The notes beneath the pieces were generated by a model. It was not told the origin of the DNA. It made no database searches and saw nothing but the letters and a program-made list of their open reading frames with translations. Both the position numbers and the translations under genes were made by a program. Below are positions 15,267 through 21,793 of a stretch of DNA of 37,896 bases, in pieces. Within the stretch, counting starts at the first letter, position 1. Every line of letters begins with the position of its first letter. The DNA is from Flavobacterium ichthyis (lineage in GTDB: Bacteria; Bacteroidota; Bacteroidia; Flavobacteriales; Flavobacteriaceae): the NCBI RefSeq assembly GCF_009915155.1, contig NZ_JAABLM010000018.1:1-37896 (forward strand), read 5' to 3'.

Positions 15267-15764
15267 ATGAAAAGACAAGGTTTACATAATCCAGCAGTAA
15301 TTTCCGCAGTAGCTTCTTCTCCACAAGGACAAAAAGCGATTGCAACGACCCTCGAAAATACAAGTGCAGGAGTAAATGCTACTGTCTCGATAGTAAAAGG
15401 GGTTTTGAAAATGGGACTTTTTTTAGGTGTGGGTTACTTTGCTTACAAGAAGATTTTCAACGGATTTTCTCCACTCAAAGAAAACAGAAGAGACAAACCA
15501 AGTAATATCTCAACAGGAATGGCGAAGAACAAAGCCGAAGCGATTTATAGTGCGATGTATGGAATGGGAAATGGTTTTAAATCGGTAAAGCAAAATCTTA
15601 TGGGTGTTAATCCGAACGGATTTGTGAGGATTCATAATGCTTTCGGACTTAGAAAAGGTATCAATCCCTTATCCAAGAAAATGACTTTGATTGAATGGTT
15701 TGGAGACCAATTCAGCCAAAATGAATTAATGGAGTTACGCTTTTTAATTCCCAACTTTTTTTAA
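15267..15764 (+). CDS. TM protein with annexin-like C-terminal domain (paralog 1), 165 aa
   Basis: Residues about 35-60 form one membrane segment (SIVKGVLKMGLFLGVGYFAY). The C-terminal about 75 residues (AEAIYSAMYGMGNG, LMGVNPNGFVRIHNAFGLR, LIEWFGDQFSQNELMELRFL) follow the spacing of an annexin-type helical repeat and align with the C-terminus of the next gene. The two are therefore diverged duplicates. Annexin-like folds bind membranes; no calcium motif is evident. Likely a virion- or cell-membrane component. Confidence 0.6.
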   Translation: MKRQGLHNPAVISAVASSPQGQKAIATTLENTSAGVNATVSIVKGVLKMGLFLGVGYFAYKKIFNGFSPLKENRRDKPSNISTGMAKNKAEAIYSAMYGMGNGFKSVKQNLMGVNPNGFVRIHNAFGLRKGINPLSKKMTLIEWFGDQFSQNELMELRFLIPNFF

Positions 15765-15766
15765 TC

Positions 15767-16189
15767 ATGGACAGTTCAAAATTACTGCCTATCTCGATTA
15801 GTGTAGCGGGATTGGGAATATTGCTTTTTGCCATAGCTCAAGCAAATAAAGATAAAAACGGAAATGCTTATTTGAATCAAGGAACGGTAGAAAATAGCTT
15901 CAATGCAAAAGAAATAGCCACCGTGCTTTATGATGCTATGAAAGAAGCCAATTTTACAAATACCGATAAGCGAAAAACCATTTTTACAACGCTCACAGGA
16001 GTTAGCCAAGCACAGTTTTCATGGGTCATTAAAGCCTTTGGGAGCAGATATTATAACACTCTAACAGGTAACACCTATTTCGCATTATGGCAAACACCAG
16101 TTAAGCATCCTTTGAAGGTTTGGCTTAAAGAGGAATTAAGTGACAGCGATTATAAATTATTGAAATCAAATTATCCAAAATACTTATAA
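15767..16189 (+). CDS. TM protein with annexin-like C-terminal domain (paralog 2), 140 aa
   Basis: A membrane segment sits at residues about 8-25 (ISVAGLGILLFAIAQA). The C-terminal domain (IATVLYDAMKEANFT, IFTTLTGVSQAQFSWVIKAF, VWLKEELSDSDYKLLKSNYP) has the AM/L-G-V-S-Q/AF pattern of annexin repeats and matches the preceding gene position by position. It begins 2 bp after that gene's stop. Function unknown; membrane localisation is well supported. Confidence 0.6.
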   Translation: MDSSKLLPISISVAGLGILLFAIAQANKDKNGNAYLNQGTVENSFNAKEIATVLYDAMKEANFTNTDKRKTIFTTLTGVSQAQFSWVIKAFGSRYYNTLTGNTYFALWQTPVKHPLKVWLKEELSDSDYKLLKSNYPKYL

Positions 16190-16191
16190 GA

Positions 16192-16902
16192 ATGACCACA
16201 GAAGATAAAATATGGATTGGTGGTGGTATCGCTCTTGCTATTGGTGGTGGCATTTATTATTTCGTTCAAAAAAATAAGAATGATAATGAAATCAGTCAAG
16301 AAATTGAAGCAGATTTAAGCAATGAATCTTTACCTGTTGCAACACCGAAGCCTATACGAACTCCAACATTGGCAACCGCTCCTATTGTTCCTGTGAAAAC
16401 AATATCAGAACCTCCTGTCAGAAGTGCTGATGCATTTAGATACAGCATAGGTCAGGAAGTGATGGCTTCAGGATTTAATGGAACAAAAACCTATGATGCA
16501 AGGAAGATGGCAGACGGAAATTATACCAGTGAGGGAATTCGAAAAGCCACTTTTAAAAAAGGCGATAAAATCGGTAAAATTATTTGGGTTGGCAAAAGAC
16601 CTGATGGAACATATCGCTATGTAGCTCAAAGAGATGGAACTTTTTTAAATGCCATCTATTGGATTGCTGACCACAGCGTAATAAAGCCTGTTGGAAAGAT
16701 TTTACCAACTATTCAAGCGGTAACTGAGACATCAGGAATTGATAAAACTATGCTTCTTAAAAAAGGTAGTAAAGGCATGGATGTAAGAACACTCCAAGCT
16801 TTATTAAAAGTCAAGGTGGATGGTGATTTTGGAAGAAATACTGAGAATGCTCTTTTCACTCAAAAAGGAATAAAACAAATTAGACTTAAAGACTGGAGAT
16901 AA
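16192..16902 (+). CDS. Membrane-anchored peptidoglycan-binding protein
   Basis: The 236-aa protein has an N-terminal membrane segment (WIGGGIALAIGGGIYYFV, 7-24), a Pro/Thr-rich linker (PKPIRTPTLATAPIVPVK), and a small beta domain (about 82-165). A C-terminal PG_binding_1-like motif follows, LLKKGSKGMDVRTLQALLKV with VDGDFGRNTENAL. It probably attaches to the cell wall during entry or lysis. The stop overlaps the next start (TAATG). Confidence 0.7.
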   Translation: MTTEDKIWIGGGIALAIGGGIYYFVQKNKNDNEISQEIEADLSNESLPVATPKPIRTPTLATAPIVPVKTISEPPVRSADAFRYSIGQEVMASGFNGTKTYDARKMADGNYTSEGIRKATFKKGDKIGKIIWVGKRPDGTYRYVAQRDGTFLNAIYWIADHSVIKPVGKILPTIQAVTETSGIDKTMLLKKGSKGMDVRTLQALLKVKVDGDFGRNTENALFTQKGIKQIRLKDWR

Positions 16903-17057
16903 TGAATACAAGTACAGGAGTATGGATTGGTTTAGGCGTGTTGGGCGCAATCATTATCGCTTCAATGAGTGATGAATCTAAACCTAAAATAGAATCCAAA
17001 TCAAACGAAAAACCCAATGTTAAACCCAATGTTGAACCCAAAAAAGTACAATTGTAA
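16902..17057 (+). CDS. Small TM protein, 51 aa
   Basis: Start and stop overlap both neighbours by one base (TAATG at 16900-16904 and again at 17055-17059), strong evidence that it is a translated gene. The sequence has a membrane segment (VWIGLGVLGAIIIASM, 7-22) and a hydrophilic Lys/Pro/Asn tail with a repeated NVKPNVEP element. It lies immediately before the endolysin, so a holin-like role is possible but not shown. Confidence 0.65.
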   Translation: MNTSTGVWIGLGVLGAIIIASMSDESKPKIESKSNEKPNVKPNVEPKKVQL

Positions 17058-17770
17058 TGGAATTTTTATTATCAAATAGTACCCCTTTTTTGAAGGCTTT
17101 TAAAAAGTATGCGATTAATACTCCCAAACGTGTTGCGCATTTTTTAGCACAACTTCACGAGGAAACGGGCGGATTTATAAAGCTATCAGAGAATTTGAAT
17201 TACACACCTGCTGGACTTATTGAAACTTTTGGAACGAATCAGATTTCGGTTGCTCAAGCTAACCTTTACGGGAGAACAGCTAAACGCAAAGCCAATCAGG
17301 AAGCCATCGCCAATATTGTGTATGGTGGAAAATGGGGAAAAGTTAATTTAGGTAATACACAAGTTGGTGACGGTTGGCGATTTAGAGGACGTGGACTAAT
17401 TCAGTTAACAGGTAGGGCAAACTATCAAGCCTATAAAGATTATTCAGGAGTCGATGTCATTTCAAACCCTGATTTGGCTTCACGCCCTGACATTGCAATT
17501 GATATTGCAGGTTGGTTTTGGAGTGTAAGATTCAAGCTTAATCCAATTGCAGACACCAATAATATCACATCAATTAACAAGAAAATCAACGGTGGTCTTA
17601 CCAATTTTTCTGAGCGGGTCAAACAGCTAAATTATTACACAGGCATTGACACACTTGGGATATTAAAAAAAAAAGCGAGTCCGAGAACGGTCAAATCGAA
17701 GAGTAAATCTGTTTATAGCTTCTACAACCCTTTTACTAGGGTGCTCGATTTTGGTTCTAAAACTAAATAA
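17057..17770 (+). CDS. GH19 family endolysin (chitinase/lysozyme-like)
   Basis: The 237-aa protein has the GH19 signatures: RVAHFLAQLHEETGGF with catalytic Glu35/Glu36 region, YTPAGLIETF, then WRFRGRGLIQLTGRANYQAY and NPDLASRPDIAIDIAGWFW. GH19 proteins in phages cut the peptidoglycan sugar backbone. There is no signal peptide, so release would need a holin. It sits among TM, coiled-coil and lipoprotein genes that form a lysis cassette. The C-terminal 35 residues are basic and not part of the fold. Confidence 0.88.
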   Translation: MEFLLSNSTPFLKAFKKYAINTPKRVAHFLAQLHEETGGFIKLSENLNYTPAGLIETFGTNQISVAQANLYGRTAKRKANQEAIANIVYGGKWGKVNLGNTQVGDGWRFRGRGLIQLTGRANYQAYKDYSGVDVISNPDLASRPDIAIDIAGWFWSVRFKLNPIADTNNITSINKKINGGLTNFSERVKQLNYYTGIDTLGILKKKASPRTVKSKSKSVYSFYNPFTRVLDFGSKTK

Positions 17771-17780
17771 AGTATAAAAT

Positions 17781-18080
17781 ATGTTACCGATAGAAACCAT
17801 ACTAAACTATTTCTTGGGTTCAACAACCCTGATTTCAATATACATTGCTTGGAGGTCAAGGAATTCAGAACTGAAAAAAAATGAAGCTTCAGCTTTAGAA
17901 GCCATCGATTCGATTTACACCAAAATGTCAATTGTTACGGACAAGAAGTTTGAAGAAATGCAGCGGATTATTGATGAAAACACTATTGAAATTAAAAACC
18001 TTAAAGAACAATTGCAGGAATATCAAAAGCGATGTTCTGGCTGTTTGAATAACAAGGGAAATGAAAAGAAAAACCTTTGA
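17781..18080 (+). CDS. TM plus coiled-coil protein, 99 aa (holin or inner-membrane spanin candidate)
   Basis: One N-terminal membrane segment (LNYFLGSTTLISIYIAW, about 8-24), then a long charged coiled coil (residues 28-85, EIKNLKEQLQEYQKRCSGC) ending with CSGC. This topology is that of inner-membrane spanins (Rz-like) and of some holins. It follows the endolysin by 10 bp. Its tail overlaps the next small gene by 20 bp. Confidence 0.6.
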   Translation: MLPIETILNYFLGSTTLISIYIAWRSRNSELKKNEASALEAIDSIYTKMSIVTDKKFEEMQRIIDENTIEIKNLKEQLQEYQKRCSGCLNNKGNEKKNL

Positions 18081-18195
18081 CAAAATTATTGCAATTCTCA
18101 GTGTCTATTATGAAGTCGATTTGATTCAGGTAATAGAGGTTTCGGAACTACTATTTTTTGTTATAAAAGTCTATTTAAAAAAATCAAAACCATGA
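18061..18195 (+). CDS. Small overlapping gene, 44 aa
   Basis: ATG 18061 lies inside the end of the preceding gene, and the TGA at 18193-18195 overlaps the next start codon (ATGA at 18192). The product MKRKTFDKIIAILSVYYEVD... is mostly hydrophobic and basic at both ends. Translational coupling on both sides supports it as real; the short length and absent homology memory lower confidence. Possibly a lysis accessory. Confidence 0.45.
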   Translation: MKRKTFDKIIAILSVYYEVDLIQVIEVSELLFFVIKVYLKKSKP

Positions 18196-18734
18196 AAAAA
18201 TCAATCCACTATATCGCCTTGTTTATCATTTCCAGTATGGTTTTTACAAGTTGTTCTTCGGCTAAAAAAATAAAGCAGGAAAACACGCTGCTCAAAAATG
18301 AAATTCAGAAAAGAGACAGTATCAAAAATACTGTTATCAATCAGGCAATTGATGATAAGTTAGTTACTCCGATTGTGCAGAGTCAAACAGGAAATGCAGT
18401 TTTTGATAGTTTGGTAAATGCCAAGGTAGATGAAATTTTATCCAAGCTGAATACTGCTAAAAATTCAGGAGATAACAGCTATAAACTCATTTACGACAAA
18501 CTTAAAAAGCAATTAGAGTTTTATGTACAAATCGCTCAAACCAAAAATGAAAATATGGCGGTTAATGATGAAAAAGTAAAGACAATTATCCAGGTTAAAA
18601 AAATTCCTGTTGTGGTTGAAAAACCCTTATCAAAATTGGAAAAATTTTTAATGGGATTAGGGATTTTGGCATTACTCTATATCGGGTTTAGGATTGTCTT
18701 TTACATCAGAAAAAAATCAAGTGTATGGATATAA
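18192..18734 (+). CDS. Lipoprotein with C-terminal TM segment: candidate unimolecular spanin
   Basis: The 180-aa protein has a lipoprotein signal peptide with Cys21 in MVFTSCSSAKK, a long helical/coiled middle (KKIKQENTLLKNEIQKRDS...), and a C-terminal membrane segment (FLMGLGILALLYIGFRIVFY, about 153-172). An outer-membrane lipid anchor plus an inner-membrane anchor in one chain is the definition of a u-spanin, the protein that disrupts the outer membrane of Gram-negative hosts at lysis. It is placed in the lysis cassette after the GH19 endolysin. Confidence 0.65.
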   Translation: MKKSIHYIALFIISSMVFTSCSSAKKIKQENTLLKNEIQKRDSIKNTVINQAIDDKLVTPIVQSQTGNAVFDSLVNAKVDEILSKLNTAKNSGDNSYKLIYDKLKKQLEFYVQIAQTKNENMAVNDEKVKTIIQVKKIPVVVEKPLSKLEKFLMGLGILALLYIGFRIVFYIRKKSSVWI

Positions 18735-19195
18735 GAGCAAAACATATCGTAATCACAGGGGCTTTATTAGGCATTGGTGCATTATGGTACACCAGTAAAT
18801 TCAATAAGTGGAAAGAAATAATGAAAAAACTAAAAGCATTACCAACGGGAATTAGAAACTTCGATATTAATTTCAAACGGATGCGCTTTAATTTGGATGT
18901 TACAATCTACAACCCTACAGGAGACAATTTCAGTCCTGATGGAGTTATTGCGACTGTTAAACGAATTATTCTCAAAGATAAAACAGCCAAGCGAATTGCT
19001 ACCATCACAGTCAATAAATCCTTTTTATCAATTCCTGCCAAAGGAAAACATGTACTGAAGGATCTGATTGTAGAAATTCCAATACTGGAGAATATTTCCA
19101 ATTGGCAAAGTCTCTCACAGATAAGAAGTGTAAATGATGTTCAGACCGAAACAATTTTGGGAGTTTTAGGTAAAGAGTATTCAATAATAAAGTAA
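18725..19195 (+). CDS. Membrane-anchored LEA/WHy-like beta protein, 156 aa
   Basis: An N-terminal membrane segment (IVITGALLGIGALWYT, 8-23) is followed by a beta-sandwich-like region (MRFNLDVTIYNPTGDNFSP, RIATITVNKSFLSIPAKG, LKDLIVEIPI). It resembles the LEA14/WHy fold (an 'N-x-N/YNP' turn between strands and alternating hydrophobics). The start overlaps the previous stop by 10 bp. Role unknown; another virion-membrane or spike-base protein is plausible. Confidence 0.55.
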   Translation: MDIRAKHIVITGALLGIGALWYTSKFNKWKEIMKKLKALPTGIRNFDINFKRMRFNLDVTIYNPTGDNFSPDGVIATVKRIILKDKTAKRIATITVNKSFLSIPAKGKHVLKDLIVEIPILENISNWQSLSQIRSVNDVQTETILGVLGKEYSIIK

Positions 19196-19197
19196 GC

Positions 19198-20449
19198 ATG
19201 GATTTAATATCATCATTCAATAATCTTAACGGTAAAACTGTAAAACGTTCCGTTTTGAAATCTCTTTTAACAAGAGCTAAAAAGCAGAGGCATTCGATTA
19301 TTGCAAGTCGGATTAGTAAAGTTTTACAGCAAAATAATGATACACTTTTTACTATTGAGCTAACGCAATTAATAGAACCTCCTGGACTTAGTGGTGCAGA
19401 ACAAAGAATCATTCTTCCAACACTAGAATACATATCTGAAGAAGATTCAGAAGGTGGACTAAATGGAGTTTCTCCTGATGATATTTACAGTTATATCACA
19501 GACTTGATTATCAATACAATTGATAAAGTCGGGCATTTGCCTTGGCAAAAAGATTGGGTTGGTTCAGGTTCTGATGGTGCAGCTAAAAATTATGTTAGCA
19601 AGAAAGAATATACCGGAGCAAACTTTCTACTCAATTTTGACATAAAGTTTGATAAAGAAGGTAAAGGCTATTTAGTACCAATTAAGTTTATTCAGCCTTA
19701 TTACTTAACATTTAATCAGATCAAAGAAACAGGCGCAAGTTTAAAGAAAGACAGCAAAGCAAGACGTGTGATTTATTACACAATGATTTTCAGCTTTGAT
19801 AACGGTGTTTTACAGTTCAAAACTACCGATAGGGAAAAGTTTGCCGAGTTTGTAAAAGCCAATGGATTAACTAAAGAAGATTTAAGAGAGCATCTTACCA
19901 AGATTCCAGTAATTAAATATTACAATGTCTTCAGAGCAGATGATTGTACAGGATTGAAATTTCCTGAAGCAACAGGCAATAAAAATGTGAATCCAATTGA
20001 GCAGGCTCAAAATCTTATAGATGGTTATAAAGACCCACCTACTTACACTTTTGTTGGAGATAGAGCTTATTATCAGCCTTCCACGGATAAACTAATATAT
20101 GCCAAATATCAAGGCTTTCAAAAAGGAAGCTTCTTATTACTGCACTTATTTCCATGAGTTGACACATTCAACTGGAGCGAAAAAAAGGTTGAACAGGGAT
20201 ATGACCGGAACTTTTGGAAGTAAGCCTTATGCTTTTGAGGAACTCATTGCGGAACTCGGAGCGGTTTTTATGTGTTCCGAATCAGGAATATTATTTCAGA
20301 CTAAAGAGAACTCGGCTAAGTATCTTAAAAATTGGAATACAGTTTTGGTGAGCGAATTAGAAAATGATAACCGCTTTTTCTTGAAAGCTTCTGCACAATC
20401 TCAAAAAGCTGTCAATTACATATTAGGCAGGAATACAGAAAGTGAATGA
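19198..20449 (+). pseudogene. Polyvalent protein: ArdC-like N-domain plus zincin metallopeptidase, frameshifted and stopped
   Basis: The first frame (19198-20157, 319 aa) has the ArdC-type N-terminal domain (LPWQKDWVGSGSDG, TGANFLLNFD, IPVIKYYNVF, DRAYYQPSTDKLI). At about 20095-20099 one extra base shifts the frame. The peptidase half continues from 20099 with MPNIKAFKKEASYY and the zinc motif FHELTHSTGAKKRLN, then FEELIAELGAVFM, to TGA 20447. ArdC-plus-zincin proteins ('polyvalent proteins') protect incoming element DNA. The TGA is in frame with the RecA-like gene at 20561, so the intact ancestor probably ran to 21337. In this copy the metal-site motif is uncoupled from the N-domain. Confidence 0.75.
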
Positions 20450-20560
20450 ACGGAAATACAGAAAGAAGAGGTTAAAAAAGTTGCATCAAAAAGACCAGGA
20501 AAGAAAAAGGTAAAACCTAAAGTTACCAAAGCTAAAAAAGCAGGACTTTCAGCCTCAGTT

Positions 20561-21337
20561 GTGGTAAGTAAAAATAGGGAATCAAACAGAAAAAGAACTG
20601 TGCCAGCTGTTGTAAAAAGAAGAGAAAAGACAGTTGTTTCTAATCAGGATAAAAGCCTTAATGAACTTGAAAAGCTTGGTTTTATTTCTGCTAATTCAGC
20701 TCCACAACAGGCTAAAGATATATTTGTTCTTGGTGGCGAGATTGGTAAGTTTTTACAAAAACAACAGCCTCATAAAGCTCTAATTCTGATAAAGGGCAAC
20801 AAGCACAGTTCAAAATCGCAATTGGCTATGCAGATTGCCAATGCTTTTGGAGAACAACAAACGCCAGTCGCTTATATCGATTATGAACAAGGAGGAATTG
20901 AGAGTAAGGATACCGTAGATAACATCAACCGGAATACTACTGAAACAGGGAGAAAATACATAGCTATAAAAGGTTATTTAGAAAATCCTTTTGAGGAATT
21001 ACAAGGATTCTGTAAGGTGGTTAAAGTCATTATTGCGGATTCGGTTACGGATTTAAAAATTACAGCTGATCAATTAAATTATTTGAGAACAAAATACCCG
21101 AAAATTATTTGGTGTTTCATTTCTCAAGTGAAGGAAAACGGAGCGATGTACGGCGGTAATAAAATGGCGCACAACCCAACTTCAGTAATTCATTGTTCCT
21201 CACATCAAGATCCTAAACAGAGGTTTGCTTCACTTGAAAAAAACAGAGGGAATGACCTCACTTTAAAATATTCAATGTTCTATAAAAAAGTAGTCTATGA
21301 ACCCAAAAAGAAGAAATTATCATTTAAAGTCAAATAA
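20561..21337 (+). CDS. RecA/RadA-like P-loop ATPase (likely C-terminal part of the polyvalent gene)
   Basis: The first usable start is GTG 20561, giving 258 aa, but the frame is open without stop from 20450, in phase with the metallopeptidase. This suggests one ancestral protein cut by the TGA at 20447. The ATPase shows a divergent Walker A GNKHSSKS (79-86, Ser where the second Gly is usual), a Walker B VKVIIADS (155-161), and FISQVKENGAMYGGNKMAH near the C-terminus like RecA/RadA/DnaB loop regions. The Lys-rich linker upstream (KKVASKRPGKKKVKPKV) joins the domains. It may serve DNA handling or genome packaging. Confidence 0.7.
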   Translation: MVSKNRESNRKRTVPAVVKRREKTVVSNQDKSLNELEKLGFISANSAPQQAKDIFVLGGEIGKFLQKQQPHKALILIKGNKHSSKSQLAMQIANAFGEQQTPVAYIDYEQGGIESKDTVDNINRNTTETGRKYIAIKGYLENPFEELQGFCKVVKVIIADSVTDLKITADQLNYLRTKYPKIIWCFISQVKENGAMYGGNKMAHNPTSVIHCSSHQDPKQRFASLEKNRGNDLTLKYSMFYKKVVYEPKKKKLSFKVK

Positions 21338-21352
21338 CTAAAATCATAAATC

Positions 21353-21517
21353 ATGGTAGCAAAAAAAGTAAAATCAAAAGGTAAAAAAAGAATCTCAGCT
21401 AAAAAGCTTTGTAGTGGTGTAATTCAACGTGAAGGTGTTAAAAAAGATGGAACTCTGAAAAAGGGTTATCGCTACGTCAAAGGTGGTAAAGTTGTGAAAG
21501 CAAAAGCAAAGAAATAG
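21353..21517 (+). CDS. Small basic protein, 54 aa
   Basis: The product (MVAKKVKSKGKKRISAKKLC... to ...KGGKVVKAKAKK) has about one third Lys/Arg and a central GYRYVKGGK turn; it is probably a DNA-condensing or nucleic-acid-binding protein. It starts 15 bp after the RecA-like stop and is followed by a strong terminator, so it is the last gene of the element. No family recognised. Confidence 0.65.
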   Translation: MVAKKVKSKGKKRISAKKLCSGVIQREGVKKDGTLKKGYRYVKGGKVVKAKAKK

Positions 21518-21543
21518 TTTTTGATTTGGGTTGATTGGGAAAG

Positions 21544-21573
21544 CCGTGTTGCAGAGATGTGATGCGGTTTTTT
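21544..21573 (+). terminator. Intrinsic terminator closing the provirus-like element
   Basis: CCGTGTTGCA pairs with TGTGATGCGG (10 pairs, four G-U) across a GAGA tetraloop and is followed by six Ts. It lies 26 bp after the last gene. Confidence 0.75.
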
Positions 21574-21601
21574 GTATTATTTAATACATGACTAAAGTTC
21601 T

Positions 21602-21629
21602 AATATTGCATATTGCGATATGCGATATT
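21602..21629. repeat. 28-bp near-perfect palindrome at the element's right edge
   Basis: AATATTGCATAT and ATATGCGATATT (one mismatch, G-U as RNA) flank a TGCG centre. The two 12-bp arms with a 4-bp spacer sit between the terminator and the defence operon. They could be a recombination site, operator or att remnant; the arms differ from the classic dif consensus I remember. The rest of the gap 21630-21793 shows no gene; a TAGTTTTA near 21744 is a weak -7 candidate. Confidence 0.5.
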
Positions 21630-21793
21630 AATTCTTAAAATGTTGTTTTTGTTAAAATTAAGATGTAATAAATGCATATATTAACCATTTTAATAATGGT
21701 GTAAACTCTTAACAAATTTATAGGTTTTTCTTAAAAAAAGATTTAGTTTTACAGATTAACATTTTTTCTAAATAAATACTAAGAACTAACTCA

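Larger units (their letters stand above)
7020..21573 (+). mobile_element. Candidate tailless provirus-like integrated element
   Basis: This about 14.5-kb block is nearly all on one strand, with short gaps and many TAATG or ATGA overlaps, bounded by an operator-like site on the left and an intrinsic terminator on the right. It carries replication genes first, then small structural-looking and membrane proteins, then lysis genes, then an ArdC/metallopeptidase/RecA-like gene. No terminase, portal, tail, relaxase or T4SS gene is visible. The many single-TM proteins and short beta-rich proteins fit an internal-membrane, tailless virus plan, but capsid identity is unproven. It has no integrase of its own; flanking recombinases may serve. 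Two genes are broken. Confidence 0.55.

Noticed and set aside
15087..15278. Hydrophobic 63-aa minus-strand reading frame over the structured gap
   Set aside because: It runs against the whole operon, overlaps the start of the next gene and has low-complexity Leu/Phe/Ser content. The RNA stems explain the gap better.
7020..21573. Tailed prophage or conjugative element
   Set aside because: I found no large terminase, portal, tape-measure or tail protein, and no relaxase, coupling protein or type IV secretion gene.
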